Shown here one piece after another: positions 1-22,100 of a stretch of DNA of 64,000 nt. How positions within the stretch are numbered: position 1 is the stretch's first letter; every line of letters begins with the position of its first letter. The notes under the pieces are model-generated. The model saw only the letters and a list, made by a program, of their open reading frames with translations, did not search any database and was not told the DNA's origin. The DNA comes from Chimonanthus salicifolius. Lineage: Eukaryota > Streptophyta > Magnoliopsida > Laurales > Calycanthaceae. Position numbers and translations under genes: made by a program. The stretch is from NCBI GenBank assembly GCA_013350335.1, contig CM023537.1:9418438-9482437 (forward strand), given 5' to 3'.

Positions 1-1756
1 GCAGGCTTAGCTCCCCCAAGGGTGCAGCCTTTCGTGTGGTGTGTGCTGAAGGGAGAAACTTTATCCCACAATTAAGAAGATGTGTTTTATTGAAGGAAGC
101 AACCTTTTGCGTGTTTTTTGTGGTCAAAGGGAGAAAAGATTCGATCACTTATTTTACAAGTGTGAGAAGCTGCAAAAGATCCTTGGATTAGATTCATAGG
201 CTTAATGAACTGATCCTGGGACTTCCGCAATTCTCTTATGGATGTGATGGAAGGGTGGAGGTACTGCCCTTTTTCGAGAAGAAAGAAGCTGGCTTGGGCC
301 TCGATGCGTGCAACCATTCTTTGGGCACTATGGAAAGAAAGGAATTCAAGGGTTTCTGAAGGCAAATCGTCGAGGTTCAAGGATAAGTTTTTTGGGGCCT
401 ATTAGAGACTCAACCAATGTTGTGAAAATTGAATCGTATCGTAAAATCGTTAATACATCTTGAAGAAAGTCGTGTATTGTAAATCGTAAAATCATAAGAT
501 TTATAAGTGATTTCCCTAAAAAAAATTAATATATTAAATAATGTAAAACATATCTAAAATATAATAATATGAGCAGTTCTCCAACTTTCTTTCAATATTA
601 AGTGAATATTATATAATTAGTTCATTGGAGATCAAATTTCAATGCTGCAACTTCCAAAAGTATAAGACCAGTATATAATCCAACTATACTATGAAAAATC
701 AATAATGAACTAAAAATCCCTCAAAAATTCGAAATATCTTAAATCCCCATCAATTCAAGCATTAAAAACTATTAAAACAAAATGTTTCTTGCTTTCACAC
801 TCTTAATAACTCCATAATTCTATTATTTATATGAATTGTAAGATTTATTTATAGATATGAATCGTTCCTCTTATCATATCGTATGAATCGTAAGATATGA
901 ATCGTAAGATACAAATTGTATATCGTAAGATTTTAACAATAATGGACTCGACACTTGGTTATCGGTCAATAAAGCTTTTAAAGGATTTCTTTGTCAGATT
1001 TCTTACTGTCTTAGGAGGGGTGCATGAGGGATATTCCTAAGGAGATCAAACCGAGGATGGATTGGACTCCACCTCCTAGGGGTATTTTCAAGTTTAACGT
1101 AGATGGTGTGGCTAGGGGTAAATTGGGCCTAGCGGGTATTGTGATGGTAGTCCACAATGCGGAAGGGCAGTTGATCTTATTTTTTTCAAAATCAATGGGG
1201 GTGAGAGATTTGAACAGGGCAAAGTTACTAGGGATTAGGAAAGCTTTGGTAATCTGGGTAAGGTATGGATTGGGAGATCTTGTCATAGCAGGGGACTAGA
1301 TGAATGCAGTAAGATGGGCCAGTGGGAGGAAGAAACCTCCATGGAGAATGATTCCAAAGGTTAGAGGGATAACAAACGTTTGTGCTATGTTGGGGGTGTC
1401 CTTTAGCCATGTGAGGAGATCCGCTAATAGCATGGATGATTTTCTTGCTAAGACTGAAGTAAAGCAGGCTTTAGCAATTTTGGAGGTTGCCTTTTTGGGG
1501 GCTTTTATTTGGCATTTTGTATTCCTTTTCTTCTTGTTATGGTTTTGGGCTTGAGTTGGTGGCATTGAATTGCCGTTCCAAGTGCATGTGTGGTACAAGC
1601 CTTTTGTACTACTCTTGTATTTTGATTCTACTATGTTATGCAATAAACTTCTTCATTACCATTTCAAAAAAGAAAAAAGAAAAGAAAGAGAAGAGCACCA
1701 GAATGAAAGCCCCAAAGAAGACACCCACAGAAAGGCCACAGAAAGAGATATCTTTC
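1..1756 (+). mobile_element. LINE (non-LTR retrotransposon) 3' fragment: zf-RVT and RNase H parts
   Basis: The first 72 bases translate to a zf-RVT-like stretch (APPRVQPFVWCVLKGETLSHN), the zinc-binding region that follows reverse transcriptase in plant LINEs. After a nested element (415-944) the LINE resumes. Positions 1054-1299 encode an RNase H start (WTPPPRGIFKFNVDGVARG), and 1300-1480 encode its end (VSFSHVRRSANSMDDFLAK). In-frame stops, including a TAG just before 1300, show it is dead. An A-rich tail lies near 1665-1700. The element is cut by the left window edge, so its full length is unknown. Family assignment is by motif recognition, with no alignment run. Confidence 0.8.
415..944. 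mobile_element. MITE (530 bp) nested in the LINE
   Basis: The left end CAATGTTGTGAAAATTG and the reverse complement of the right end, CATTATTGTTAAAATC, form imperfect terminal inverted repeats. The flanks GACTCAAC (407-414) and GACTCGAC (945-952) agree at 7 of 8 bases, a likely 8-bp target-site duplication. Removing 415-952 rejoins LINE sequence on both sides. The interior is AT-rich with repeated ATCGTAAGAT-like motifs and no coding capacity. An 8-9 bp duplication fits hAT or Mutator-like elements; the superfamily is inferred. Confidence 0.7.
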
Positions 1757-1923
1757 TTTGGGGGGCAGGGTAACTTTGATTAAATCGGTGTTGATCAATC
1801 TCCCCACATACTTCCTATCATTGATTGGAACCCCAAAAGGAGTTGCTAATAAGATAGAAAAAAATTTCAGGAGATTTCTTTGGGGAGATCAAGTAGAGAA
1901 GAGAAAAGTCCATTTGGTTAATC
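1757..1923 (+). mobile_element. LINE reverse-transcriptase fragment
   Basis: The frame beginning at 1770 reads VTLIKSVLINLPTYFLSL, then GTPKGVANKIEKNFRRFLWGD, the region just after the RT core in plant LINEs (compare KVTLIKSVLSSLP...FLWGG). It stops matching near 1923. It lies 3' of another LINE tail, so it belongs to a separate or rearranged copy. It abuts the last visible intron of the ARID gene and may mark where that gene was interrupted. Confidence 0.7.
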
Positions 1924-1999
1924 CAGTATCAACATGAACTGCTGAGCATATATGGGTATCCAGTATCTTAGGAAGAATAGGTTTTAATCTATGTCTTAC

Positions 2000-2822
2000 T
2001 TTGGAGGCTTGAATGACTCTCCAACTTGTCGCCACAACTTGCAAGAGGTCACCTAGAAATATGCATGAGCAGAAGGTTAAAGCAAAAATAAACAATATAT
2101 ATAGATAGATACATCATACATACAGCTGCAACCATACCGTATCGTAACCACCCAATTTTATTACAGCTCTCCATAACCTAACCCAACAAGAAAGTGCAAA
2201 TAACACAAATAACGTCAGTGCATGATCAAACTCTTGCTAGAAATGCAACAGCAGTTAGGAAACAACAATAAGTAACCCAAATCTTAAACATAACAACCGT
2301 TAGGAAACAATAATAACCTAAGTCTTACTTTAGGCAATTCAGTCCAAGTCCATAGAATTTTGGAGGCTTGAATTCCAAGCTCCTCTCCTTAAAAAATTGG
2401 CCAGTTCCATCATGAATGCAGCTTGTTCCTCCTCAGTTCCCGACTCATAGCCCTCACCCAGTTGCGAGTCCGGCAGGAAACATTGATTTGATCCAGGAGT
2501 ATTAAGAGGATATTCCCCGCCCACCACCGCATCCTTGTTTGACGGTGTCTCTGTAAAGCCATCCTCTTCAGGCTGATGTAACCCAGTTCCAGCGACCCCA
2601 TCTTTCAAATCATTCTCCGTCGATTCTCCCTTATTCTCCAAAGCCAAAGCAGCATTTTCCATCTGATTCGTGGTTCCATCATCAATTTTACTTTCCATTA
2701 AGGAATTGGGGTCGCTATGAAGAGGAGGGGGCTCAACAAGATGAGGGTTTTCTCTCAAGGGAGCCTCCGCTTCTGTTGTGAGAAGGGTCTTCTCTCCTTC
2801 TCCTTCTTCTCCTTCTTCTTCT

Positions 2823-2857
<35 letters not shown>

Positions 2858-3067
2858 TTCTTCTTCACTCCCTTCTTCTTCACTCCCTTCTTCTTCACTC
2901 CCTTCTTCTTCTTCTTCCTCGTGCAATTGATTTGGCTCGCTTTCAATGGGGTTATCTACAAGGCAATCAAGAACTTCTTCATTTTCTTTGACATTTTCTC
3001 CATGTAAAGACTCTTCTTGCCCCAACTGTCCATTATCCTTCCCTTCCATCGACTCCACTCTTTGCAT
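2000..3067 (-). pseudogene. ARID/BRIGHT-domain protein gene, 5' exons, frameshifted
   Basis: Three exons read on the minus strand: 3067-2329, 2177-2138 and 2052-2000, with GT donors and AG acceptors in matching phases. Exon 1 encodes an acidic N-terminus with a long Glu run (GAA/GAG repeats, about 2800-2915) and ends in GTEEEQAAFMMELANF, the start of an ARID domain. Exons 2 and 3 continue the ARID fold (LWRAVIKLGGYDT, then VTSCKLWRQVGESFKPPK). At 2391-2396 a run of six A (T on the coding strand) is one base too short: the ARID frame (FKERSLEFKPPKFYG) is in the next frame, and the open frame runs into a stop at the exon end. No following exon was found before the window edge. The ARID match resembles plant ARID3/ARID5-type proteins, by family recall. 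It is either a pseudogene or a homopolymer sequencing error in a real gene. Confidence 0.75.
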
Positions 3068-6000
3068 GTGTACCGAAGAAACAATTTTCTGAAAGAAGAA
3101 ACACCTAAAGGTTTCCGAAAGCCAGTATTCAAATTTCGGAGGTTAGAATAATTACTATCAGTTGATAACTTCCGTTTCATTGCCAAAGTCGTCCTACTCT
3201 ATCGATTTATAATTTTATATTCTCCGAACAGGCATTGACCGCGTGCGGATAGGCACGTGGGCAAAAAATTTACTTCAGAACATGGAAATGGAATTCACCA
3301 AACGTTCTTGTATTGTTCTTTGATTCTAATTAGATTTTTATAGATTAAAAATTAAACTTACTAAAATTTGACAATTCTATAAAATATAATTTTTAAATTA
3401 ATTAAAATAATATATAACAGAATTTCATATTGAAAGTAAAGTTTTATATTAGACTCATTATGAGTTCCCATTGAACTTCGAAAAAAACCTATCCAACTTT
3501 AAAGAATGTTGGACAAAGACAAAATTGGAAGGCACTGAAAGGCCCAAATTGAAGCAGAGTGCTTCATAGAGAAGAAAGAGAGAGAGAATGATAAAGTCTT
3601 AGAAACAATTTGAATACAAAATGCAAAGGTTTCTTTTTTTATGTTGCTTAATCTTTTATTCATGAAAATGTAAATGCAAACGACATGATATTAACAATGT
3701 TGTAATGTGAAGAAAATATAATTCAAATATTATAAAAGAAAATTAAAAATAAATAATATATACATTACATAAAACAAGACAAAATTTAAGTTTAATTAGG
3801 CGTTGATGCCTACATTTACAAGTGAAAGATCTCTCAACATATACAAAAGAACTGTAATACAAAAAATTCAAGAAATAACTCAAAAATTTGTGTCACAATT
3901 GAAGGCTTAATATAGACTATGGACCTCTGAAAATAGGGAGAAGATATCTCTAATCAAATCCTATAAAATACTAACATTCAATATTGAGAGAGAGAATTTT
4001 TCTTTGGTAACTTGAGCCTTGAAAGATGAGTCATCGCTTGTTTTATGGCTGTCTGAACTCAGCCTTCCAAGGTATCACTACGCCAACCCACTACTGGCTT
4101 TCCAAATCCTACATTCCAACCATGTTTGTAATTGTTCCAACCATCATGCATGCTAACCCGCTTGGATTGCATTGTCTGTCTTCTCACCTTCATCCTTGCC
4201 ATTTTGTACGATTCTAATTTTTTTTCATGATTAAGGTTGTCCAACTACTTAGAGTATCTGACTAATCCTTGAACCATTGAGCCATATGCAAACATCTCTA
4301 TCTATACAGACCTAATAATTCTACGGGAAGTGATCCTTTAAGATGGAGTGGAAATCAAATTCAGCGGATTCTTAAACATCACGCCAACCCCTTTGGGTTG
4401 TACAATTCTAGCTCTTAACAGCAGCAAGTCTTGGATATCGATAATAAATACTTTTGTTGCAGTTATTGGTGCTTTATATGGTTTTGAACTGGATGTGTCA
4501 ACAATATGGCTATTGCTTCCTCCACTTTTAGGTCTTCAGTAATCTAGAGTGTTGGTTCTGGGCCTTTGCTCATCCAAAGTGTCTTATAACTCCAGAATTC
4601 TGTCCTTTGAGCGATGTGCAACTCTGATTCTTTGGATTCAACACTGAGGTCCAAGTAAAATTAGGGTAGAGCACTCTTCACCCTAGCTCTGGGATACCCT
4701 TTAACTCCATCTATATACATTAGTATCTTTTGATTTTGATAGAAAATATTTGAAGTTGAAATAGGTGAATCTTCATTTTTTTACTATTGAAAAAATGAGC
4801 TCCAAAGGGACAAAAAATAAAATAGCTGATATTTCAGCTGAAATTTTCAATTCCCTTACATTCAAATATCAATTCGACATAAACAAAATATAGACAAGTT
4901 AGTGAAGTTTATGTAATAAAAAAGTCGGCGTCACTTAAAGGCATGATTTTTTTAATAAAATAATCCTCAAATTCACAATGCTCTATAGAGTAAAGTGTTG
5001 GACCAAGAAGAAAAGACAAAAAAAAAAGTTAGATAAGAGAGATATGTGTGCAATGTTGGATGGTTGGACTCACTCTACAAGATAGAATTAGAAATGACTA
5101 TATTAATAACAATTTAAAAATGGCCCCAATAGATGATAAATTAGATAAATTGGTCTAAAGTAATTTGGTCGAGTGAGTAGAAGACCAAAAACAACTCAAG
5201 TACGTGGAGTCGAGAAATTACAAATCATATGCACAGACAGGAGAAATAGACCACTAAAACATAAAGAGAAAGGACGATGAAAGACATGGTAGATAGTAAA
5301 TTTTAATAGGGTCAAATGGAGATATAAAACTCAAAAAACTAACTTGAATTTTTAACGATGATAATGATAATGATGCAAATCGTACTTGATAATGATGCAA
5401 ATCGTACTAAGGTAACAACAATGATGCGGATCTCATCATATCAAACTCAACGTTAGAGGATCTAAAAGAAAATTTTGAGACCAAAAGTTAGCCATATGGT
5501 CAAAATGCACTAGGATTTGTAGCCTACTCATCATTAATTTTGTAAAATTTAAAACTAATGACTGAAAATAGATCTTAGCTCTAACTTTTGATTTAAGATA
5601 CTCTACAACTAAAAATTCAATATAGTCTATTGACCCATAAAACACATTATCTAAAAAATTAAGTTTTGTTATTTTAGTATTTCATGTAAGATGCGTCGCA
5701 TTTAACTGTTTCAAAGAGCTAGAATCATTTTCTTTTTCATACACTTGGCCCTATGGTTGATTAAAATGTTGTATTGTATGCTTCAAATTTGTACTGGCTG
5801 GACAAAATTTTGTTTCTTGGTTGTCATTTCATCGGTGGCTTTGCCTTCCCTGAGTTAATATGCCCTCCCGGTGTCCAAAAGAGAGAATTTAGCAAGGGAA
5901 CAGCATCTAATCTGCATTTTTTGGTCCAACTAATAAGCAGACCAGCCTGGTTTCCAATCGACACCATTGAATCATCACTAGGGCAAATGCGCAATGGCGC

Positions 6001-7059
6001 TACATAACAGAATAATTCCTCAGGAAACATGCTTCCTCATGGGTCGGCAGGCTCCCATTTTAGTCGCATGGATCATCTCTGTGGTCTTGAATCTTTGCAT
6101 TTCATCCAGCTAAGTGGGGTTCATATGTGAGCTCCGGCCAAGACTATAATTGCTATATACAATACAGTACACTTTGCAGAAATGATGGCCTATTACAACT
6201 CCAATGGTGGGAGAATTATCCAATGTACAATTTGTTCATCTATGGGCTGGAGTGACTGGTGCATTTGGTGACTATATAGTTTCAAGCACAAACTTAAATC
6301 CAGCCTTTACCGTAATCAGAATCACATGTAGCTAAGTTGTATGAAGCTTTTGTGGCCACTGATGGAAAGGTGCCACATCAATCAGAGGAAGAATGTTCCT
6401 CATTTGAAACGATCAAATTCTCCTTCAACTTGGCTATGATAAAGACCCCAAATGACTGGGATGCTTGCCTTCCATCAGCAGCTGCATGAACATGCTGTGG
6501 CTGTAGGTAACAATGGAAATGGGGCCAAATTCGGGTCATACTTGTATGAAGTCCCACTGTTTGCAGTGTTCATCGGGTCATCCCCTGTTGTAGCTACCGA
6601 CAAGTAACAAGTTGCGAAGCACTACCCCATAGATGCAGATAGGATTGCCTGTTTACCTATGACTAGAATCATCTAATTTAAGAATGATTTGAATCATTTG
6701 ATCCATCTCTTTGCCATCCCCACCCAGTTGATCCCATACTCTGCAAAATCACTCAAAAAAGGCCACCAAAAGGCCAAGTATGCAGAGGCACAGGATCTTT
6801 TTACTTCCGTAACCACAAAAGACACCATCTCAGAATACTCCGTAACCACAAAAGACACCATCTCAGAATACATAACACTTCATTAAAGCAATACCTCATC
6901 TATTGACTAAAGCATCCAACTTTATACATCGATTGATGAAAGCATCCAAAATTTTAAGGGAAGCTTCTTAGGTTTGATTTCCATATATAACCGATAAAAG
7001 TGAATTAAGGATACAAAGAGGTAAGGCAAGTGGGTGTAAATACAAATGTGGTTTTCGTT
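3068..7059. other. Intergenic, AT-rich, no intact gene
   Basis: No convincing gene is seen. At 6806-6871 a 33-bp unit (TCCGTAACCACAAAAGACAC...) is repeated twice in tandem. Around 5774-6610 several short open stretches occur in different frames with many stops; they may be an old decayed coding region, but I could not name a family. The stretch around 4230-4350 weakly resembles the SINE copies at 11656 and 38754 (CTGACTAATCCTTGAACC). Confidence 0.5.
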
Positions 7060-17863
<10,804 letters not shown>

Positions 17864-19152
17864 GAGAGAGACGTTAAAGCACTGGCAGCCTTTGAGTTTC
17901 GACTTTTTAACATCCTTTTACTCTCTCGACATTGATTCTCATGCCGAGTGTCAACACGAAAGAAACGTGGCAGCCAACAGCTGCTATAAATTTCGTCGTA
18001 TATCGGAAGAATATTCATGTGTTATTGAATAAATATAAATTATTAATTTATTAAAAGGTGACACAACATTTTATTTTTCTTTTAAAAGGTATTTTATTTT
18101 AAAATTTGTATGAAAATTACTATTTTATCTTTTAATTTTATAAAGAGAAAAATAATAATTTTATATAAAATTTTCCAAACATAGCAGAATTCTAAGTAGC
18201 AATAGAGGATTGAGGAGAGTTTTGAGTAAGTTTAAGATACTATCCTGAATTGAAATGTTAAAAAATTTTGACTTAGATAGAATAAGTCTTGAGCATTAAT
18301 ATTCAACTTCTTTTGTTCCTCGGATTTGGACAAATGATTGAAACCTGATTTACAATTGATCCAGGCTTAGACTCAAGGTTCCAGGCTTAGCCTCTGGGTT
18401 ATATACGCTCGAGTTCGAAAACCAAAACCCAGCCCAAAAAATTAAAACTAAAATAATACTTCACCCACAAGTCCACATATTACATTATACTATGTTGCAT
18501 AAAAGAGACATGATTAATTCATTTTAATCTTCTCTGCCTAACTTACTCTCCTATTGTTCAAAAGGAGAGCCACAGGCTCAAGGCTCCAGGTGCATCTCCT
18601 TGTTGAAGAACGAGAGTATCCAGGTAAAATCTGCAGGATTCTTCCGAGTTACCTTTGATCAAAAGTTGTCCTAGATAATATGAAAAAAATTTAAAAGAAA
18701 AGAGTTTTTAAAAGTAAAAGAATGAATGGCAAATATTTGAATTTTTAGGATAAAGATTTCATTTTTATCCTTAACCTTTGGTTATTAAAAAGGGTAACGA
18801 GGGGTACACTCCCCTCATCCAAACACAATCTATGTTGAGCAAAATTTTGATAAATGAAACAAGGTATGATGCCACAATCAAATAATCATCAATTAGTGTA
18901 TGTTGATTATTTTTGAAAAAAAATTATGTGGTCTACCTTGATTAATTTTGATGATGTCTGAATCTCTTTCATTTTGAAATAATTTATGAAATTTAAAAAA
19001 AAATATATTCTCATTTTATCTTTGAATACTCGTTTCTTCCATTTATTAATTTTTTATACTGTTTTGTTTTAATTTATTTTATTTTCTATTCCGGAGGTAT
19101 TATCCGTCCGCATTCTCAGGCTAGAATTACAGCAATCGGAGAAGAAATTTTC
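17864..19152. promoter_or_regulatory. Divergent intergenic region between DGAT2 and LHCB7
   Basis: About 1.3 kb separates the DGAT2 start (minus) from the LHCB7 start (plus), so both promoters must lie here or overlap it. The sequence is AT-rich. I saw no unambiguous TATA box at a standard distance for either gene and no coding region. A CCAGGCTTAG motif occurs twice around 18361-18390. Confidence 0.5.
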
Positions 19153-22100
19153 ATGGCTCTGCCCCTTCTAGCAGCAGCAGCAGGACCATTGAATTCTTCT
19201 TCTTCTTCTTCTACTTCTCTCTTTACGGACTTTAGTAGAGCCCTCTCTCCAACGCCTCGAAATCGCCATTCGAATCTGAGGATTTCGTTTTCTCCCTGCA
19301 CCAAAGCGTCATGGCAGGAGGTCTGCTCCTTATTTCTCTCCTCCAGTTCTCTACTTGGGATGAAAATTACATCACATTCTCACGCAATCTATTTTGATTT
19401 TCTTCTCTTTCTGCTTGCTTTGCGTTTGCGGTAACTAAGACAGTAGCAAAGAGGCTGAGCATTCTTCTCATCTTTCTGTCTTCTGATTTCCCATTTGGGA
19501 TGCAGTTGGCGGGCGTTCTCATATTCTCTGCAGTTCCTTTCACCGCCGTGAAAGCCATTGCCAACAGCTCCCTTGGCGCTGCGCTTCAGCGGCGATTGCA
19601 GGAGACGAAGAGGGCTGCCATGGAGAAATCAGCCAAGTTCAAGGCAGAGTCAGACTCTGCAAGACAAGAGAGGTAGTTTCGGGGTTCTGATTGTTGGTTC
19701 TTCGGTTGCTCCATTTTTACCCCCTTCCCATGAAATGAAATTCAGGATTCAGGAATTGTGATTGTTTCTGGAACTCTATTTTGGGTAGATTAGTTTTTTC
19801 AACTAGGACAATCAAATAAAGAAAGCAGAACCACAGGTGTTTTCACCCAGTTGGAATGTGTTATTCAATGACAGCCAAAGAACTCTTTTGCTGAGAGTTG
19901 CTTAACAATTGGTTCCAGGAAACGTTACTGCTGAAATGGTTATTTGTGAATAGGGGAGGTGAACAAATATGAAATGTAGATACCTGCAAAAAAATGAAGA
20001 GGAAAACACAATCCAGTGGGCTGGTCCATCTTCAATAAATCCATTTTTGAAAAGGTCCTATTATAATTAAATCCAGCATGAATGGTGTATTGCTGTGAAT
20101 GGGTTGCAATATTGGTTATTTAATCACTTGTATTGGTTTTCATCGAAGGGATTAATAATTTTTTATATGCTAATCTCTATTTCGTTCTGTGTGGCATGGT
20201 TGCTTTGGAATATTTGACTTACCTCTTAGGACATATCTCCATTTGGATTCTTGAAGGATTCTACATGATTCTTTTATACCTTTCAACATGTTTTTGGATA
20301 TGACAAAATAATGTCACACCTTTTCTTCTTTGAGACTTGACTAAAATTTTGATTAATTTTCTGTAGAGTAAAATTTGTTTATTATCTTTATTGGTCCATA
20401 TTTTTAAAATATGATTTAAATGTATTCATATTTTATTCCTGAATCCAATGTTTTGGACCTGGCTGAATTTGATAACCCCTATATCATGTTCTGACACATT
20501 TATAGTACCCATCCGACAGTAGTTTTCCCTTCATGTATGTAAAATCAGGAGAATTAAGAACTGCCTCGATGCATTTTTTCACATGTCAACATGAAACCTT
20601 TAATTGCTGTGCAGTTTTTGGTATGGAAAAGATCGTCCCCGCTGGCTTGGTCCAATCCCTTTTGACTATCCTGCATATCTCACTGGAGAACTTCCTGGTG
20701 ATTATGGTTTTGATGTTGCAGGCTTGAGTAAGGATCCTGAAGCTTTCCAGAAGTACTTCAAGTAAGCCAAGCCATCTATCTGTATTCTTCTATGGTCGTA
20801 TGTGTTCTGATATAGCTATGCTGTAGGAAATATTCTCCATCTCAATCTGTAGTGCCTCCTTCAATTACCGCCAAACCCCATGACTCTTCATTTTTTGAAA
20901 AGATGATAGAAGAATTTCATTTAAATGATGGAAATACATATCACCCAATGATTTCTTTTTTATTTGAGCAGAGACAAATGAGGTTTATTAACTGCAAAAA
21001 CTAATTATACAGTAGCAGAGTTGATGCGGGATTGATGCACATGCGATGATATGCACAAATCTGGCAACAATAGGCCTCGTCTACAATAAGTCGAGGAGGA
21101 AGATGATGAAGTCCATATGCATTCTGGTCCCTGTCACGCAGGGACGGGAAGCATGGAGACCCTTCTGCTCACGGCAGAGAGAGAAGGAAGGAAAGAGAAG
21201 AGAAGATAGAAAAATAATAATCTTGTTTTTGTTTATTCCATAATGACATATGTCTCCTAAACACAATACATCCTACTTTATATATAAAAAAGGAAAATCT
21301 AAACAAGGAAACCTACCAAGAAAAGAAACCTAATTACATTAGGAAGTTTGGAGATAAAAATAAAAGAAAATAAAATAAATAAGGAAATAAATAAAATAAA
21401 AATAATTAACTCCGTGTCCTACATCAAGAGCTATACCTTGTAGAAGAGAGCTATACAAGACCATATAACCAGGCGAAGAGAGAGAAAAACATAAAACAAA
21501 AGCCAAATAGACAAAAAACCTTGATCCCAATACACCGACCCAGTAATCTGACTTTACAATTACTCCACAACTGGCAGCCACTTTCGCTAGAAAATCTGTC
21601 ACACTATTTGTTGAGCACCCAACATGTCTAGAAAGATAGGCCTCTATTTTCACTGCATGACCCTATGATTTGACATTGCACCTAGTGGCGAAATTTCATC
21701 ATGACAACGTTAACCGGCCCTTTTTGCAGGTGGTATGTAGTGGCCTGAAGGATCCACCATGTTCAAGGTAGGAGGTTGGAGTACCAAACCATAATATGGA
21801 TGAAAAGGCTCATTTCTAGCTATGTAATTCAACACATTGATTGCAAAGGAAAATCACATTGTAGCTGGGTACTCTCAATCCTGCCTTGAATTTGGTGGGT
21901 CGTCTAGACCACCACATGCCACTTGTAATGGAAACAGCTTTATGTAACTTAACAGTAAATTCATAGAAATATGTAATTTTAGCAGTCTACCCATTGGACC
22001 GTAGTAGGCTGCGGTTGTGTTTGTGTTTTATGTGTGTGTGTCTGCACACACTGTGCATATTTTTGAGCAGATTCTATGTGGTGCCAACCCTAGAAAGAAG

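Noticed and set aside
2717..3007. Plus-strand frame rich in Phe/Leu
   Set aside because: It is antisense to the Glu-rich (GAA/GAG) run of the ARID exon.
5774..6610. Possible decayed protein-coding region
   Set aside because: Short segments such as YEAFVATDGKVPHQSEEE look coding-like, but frames change, stops are frequent and no family could be named.
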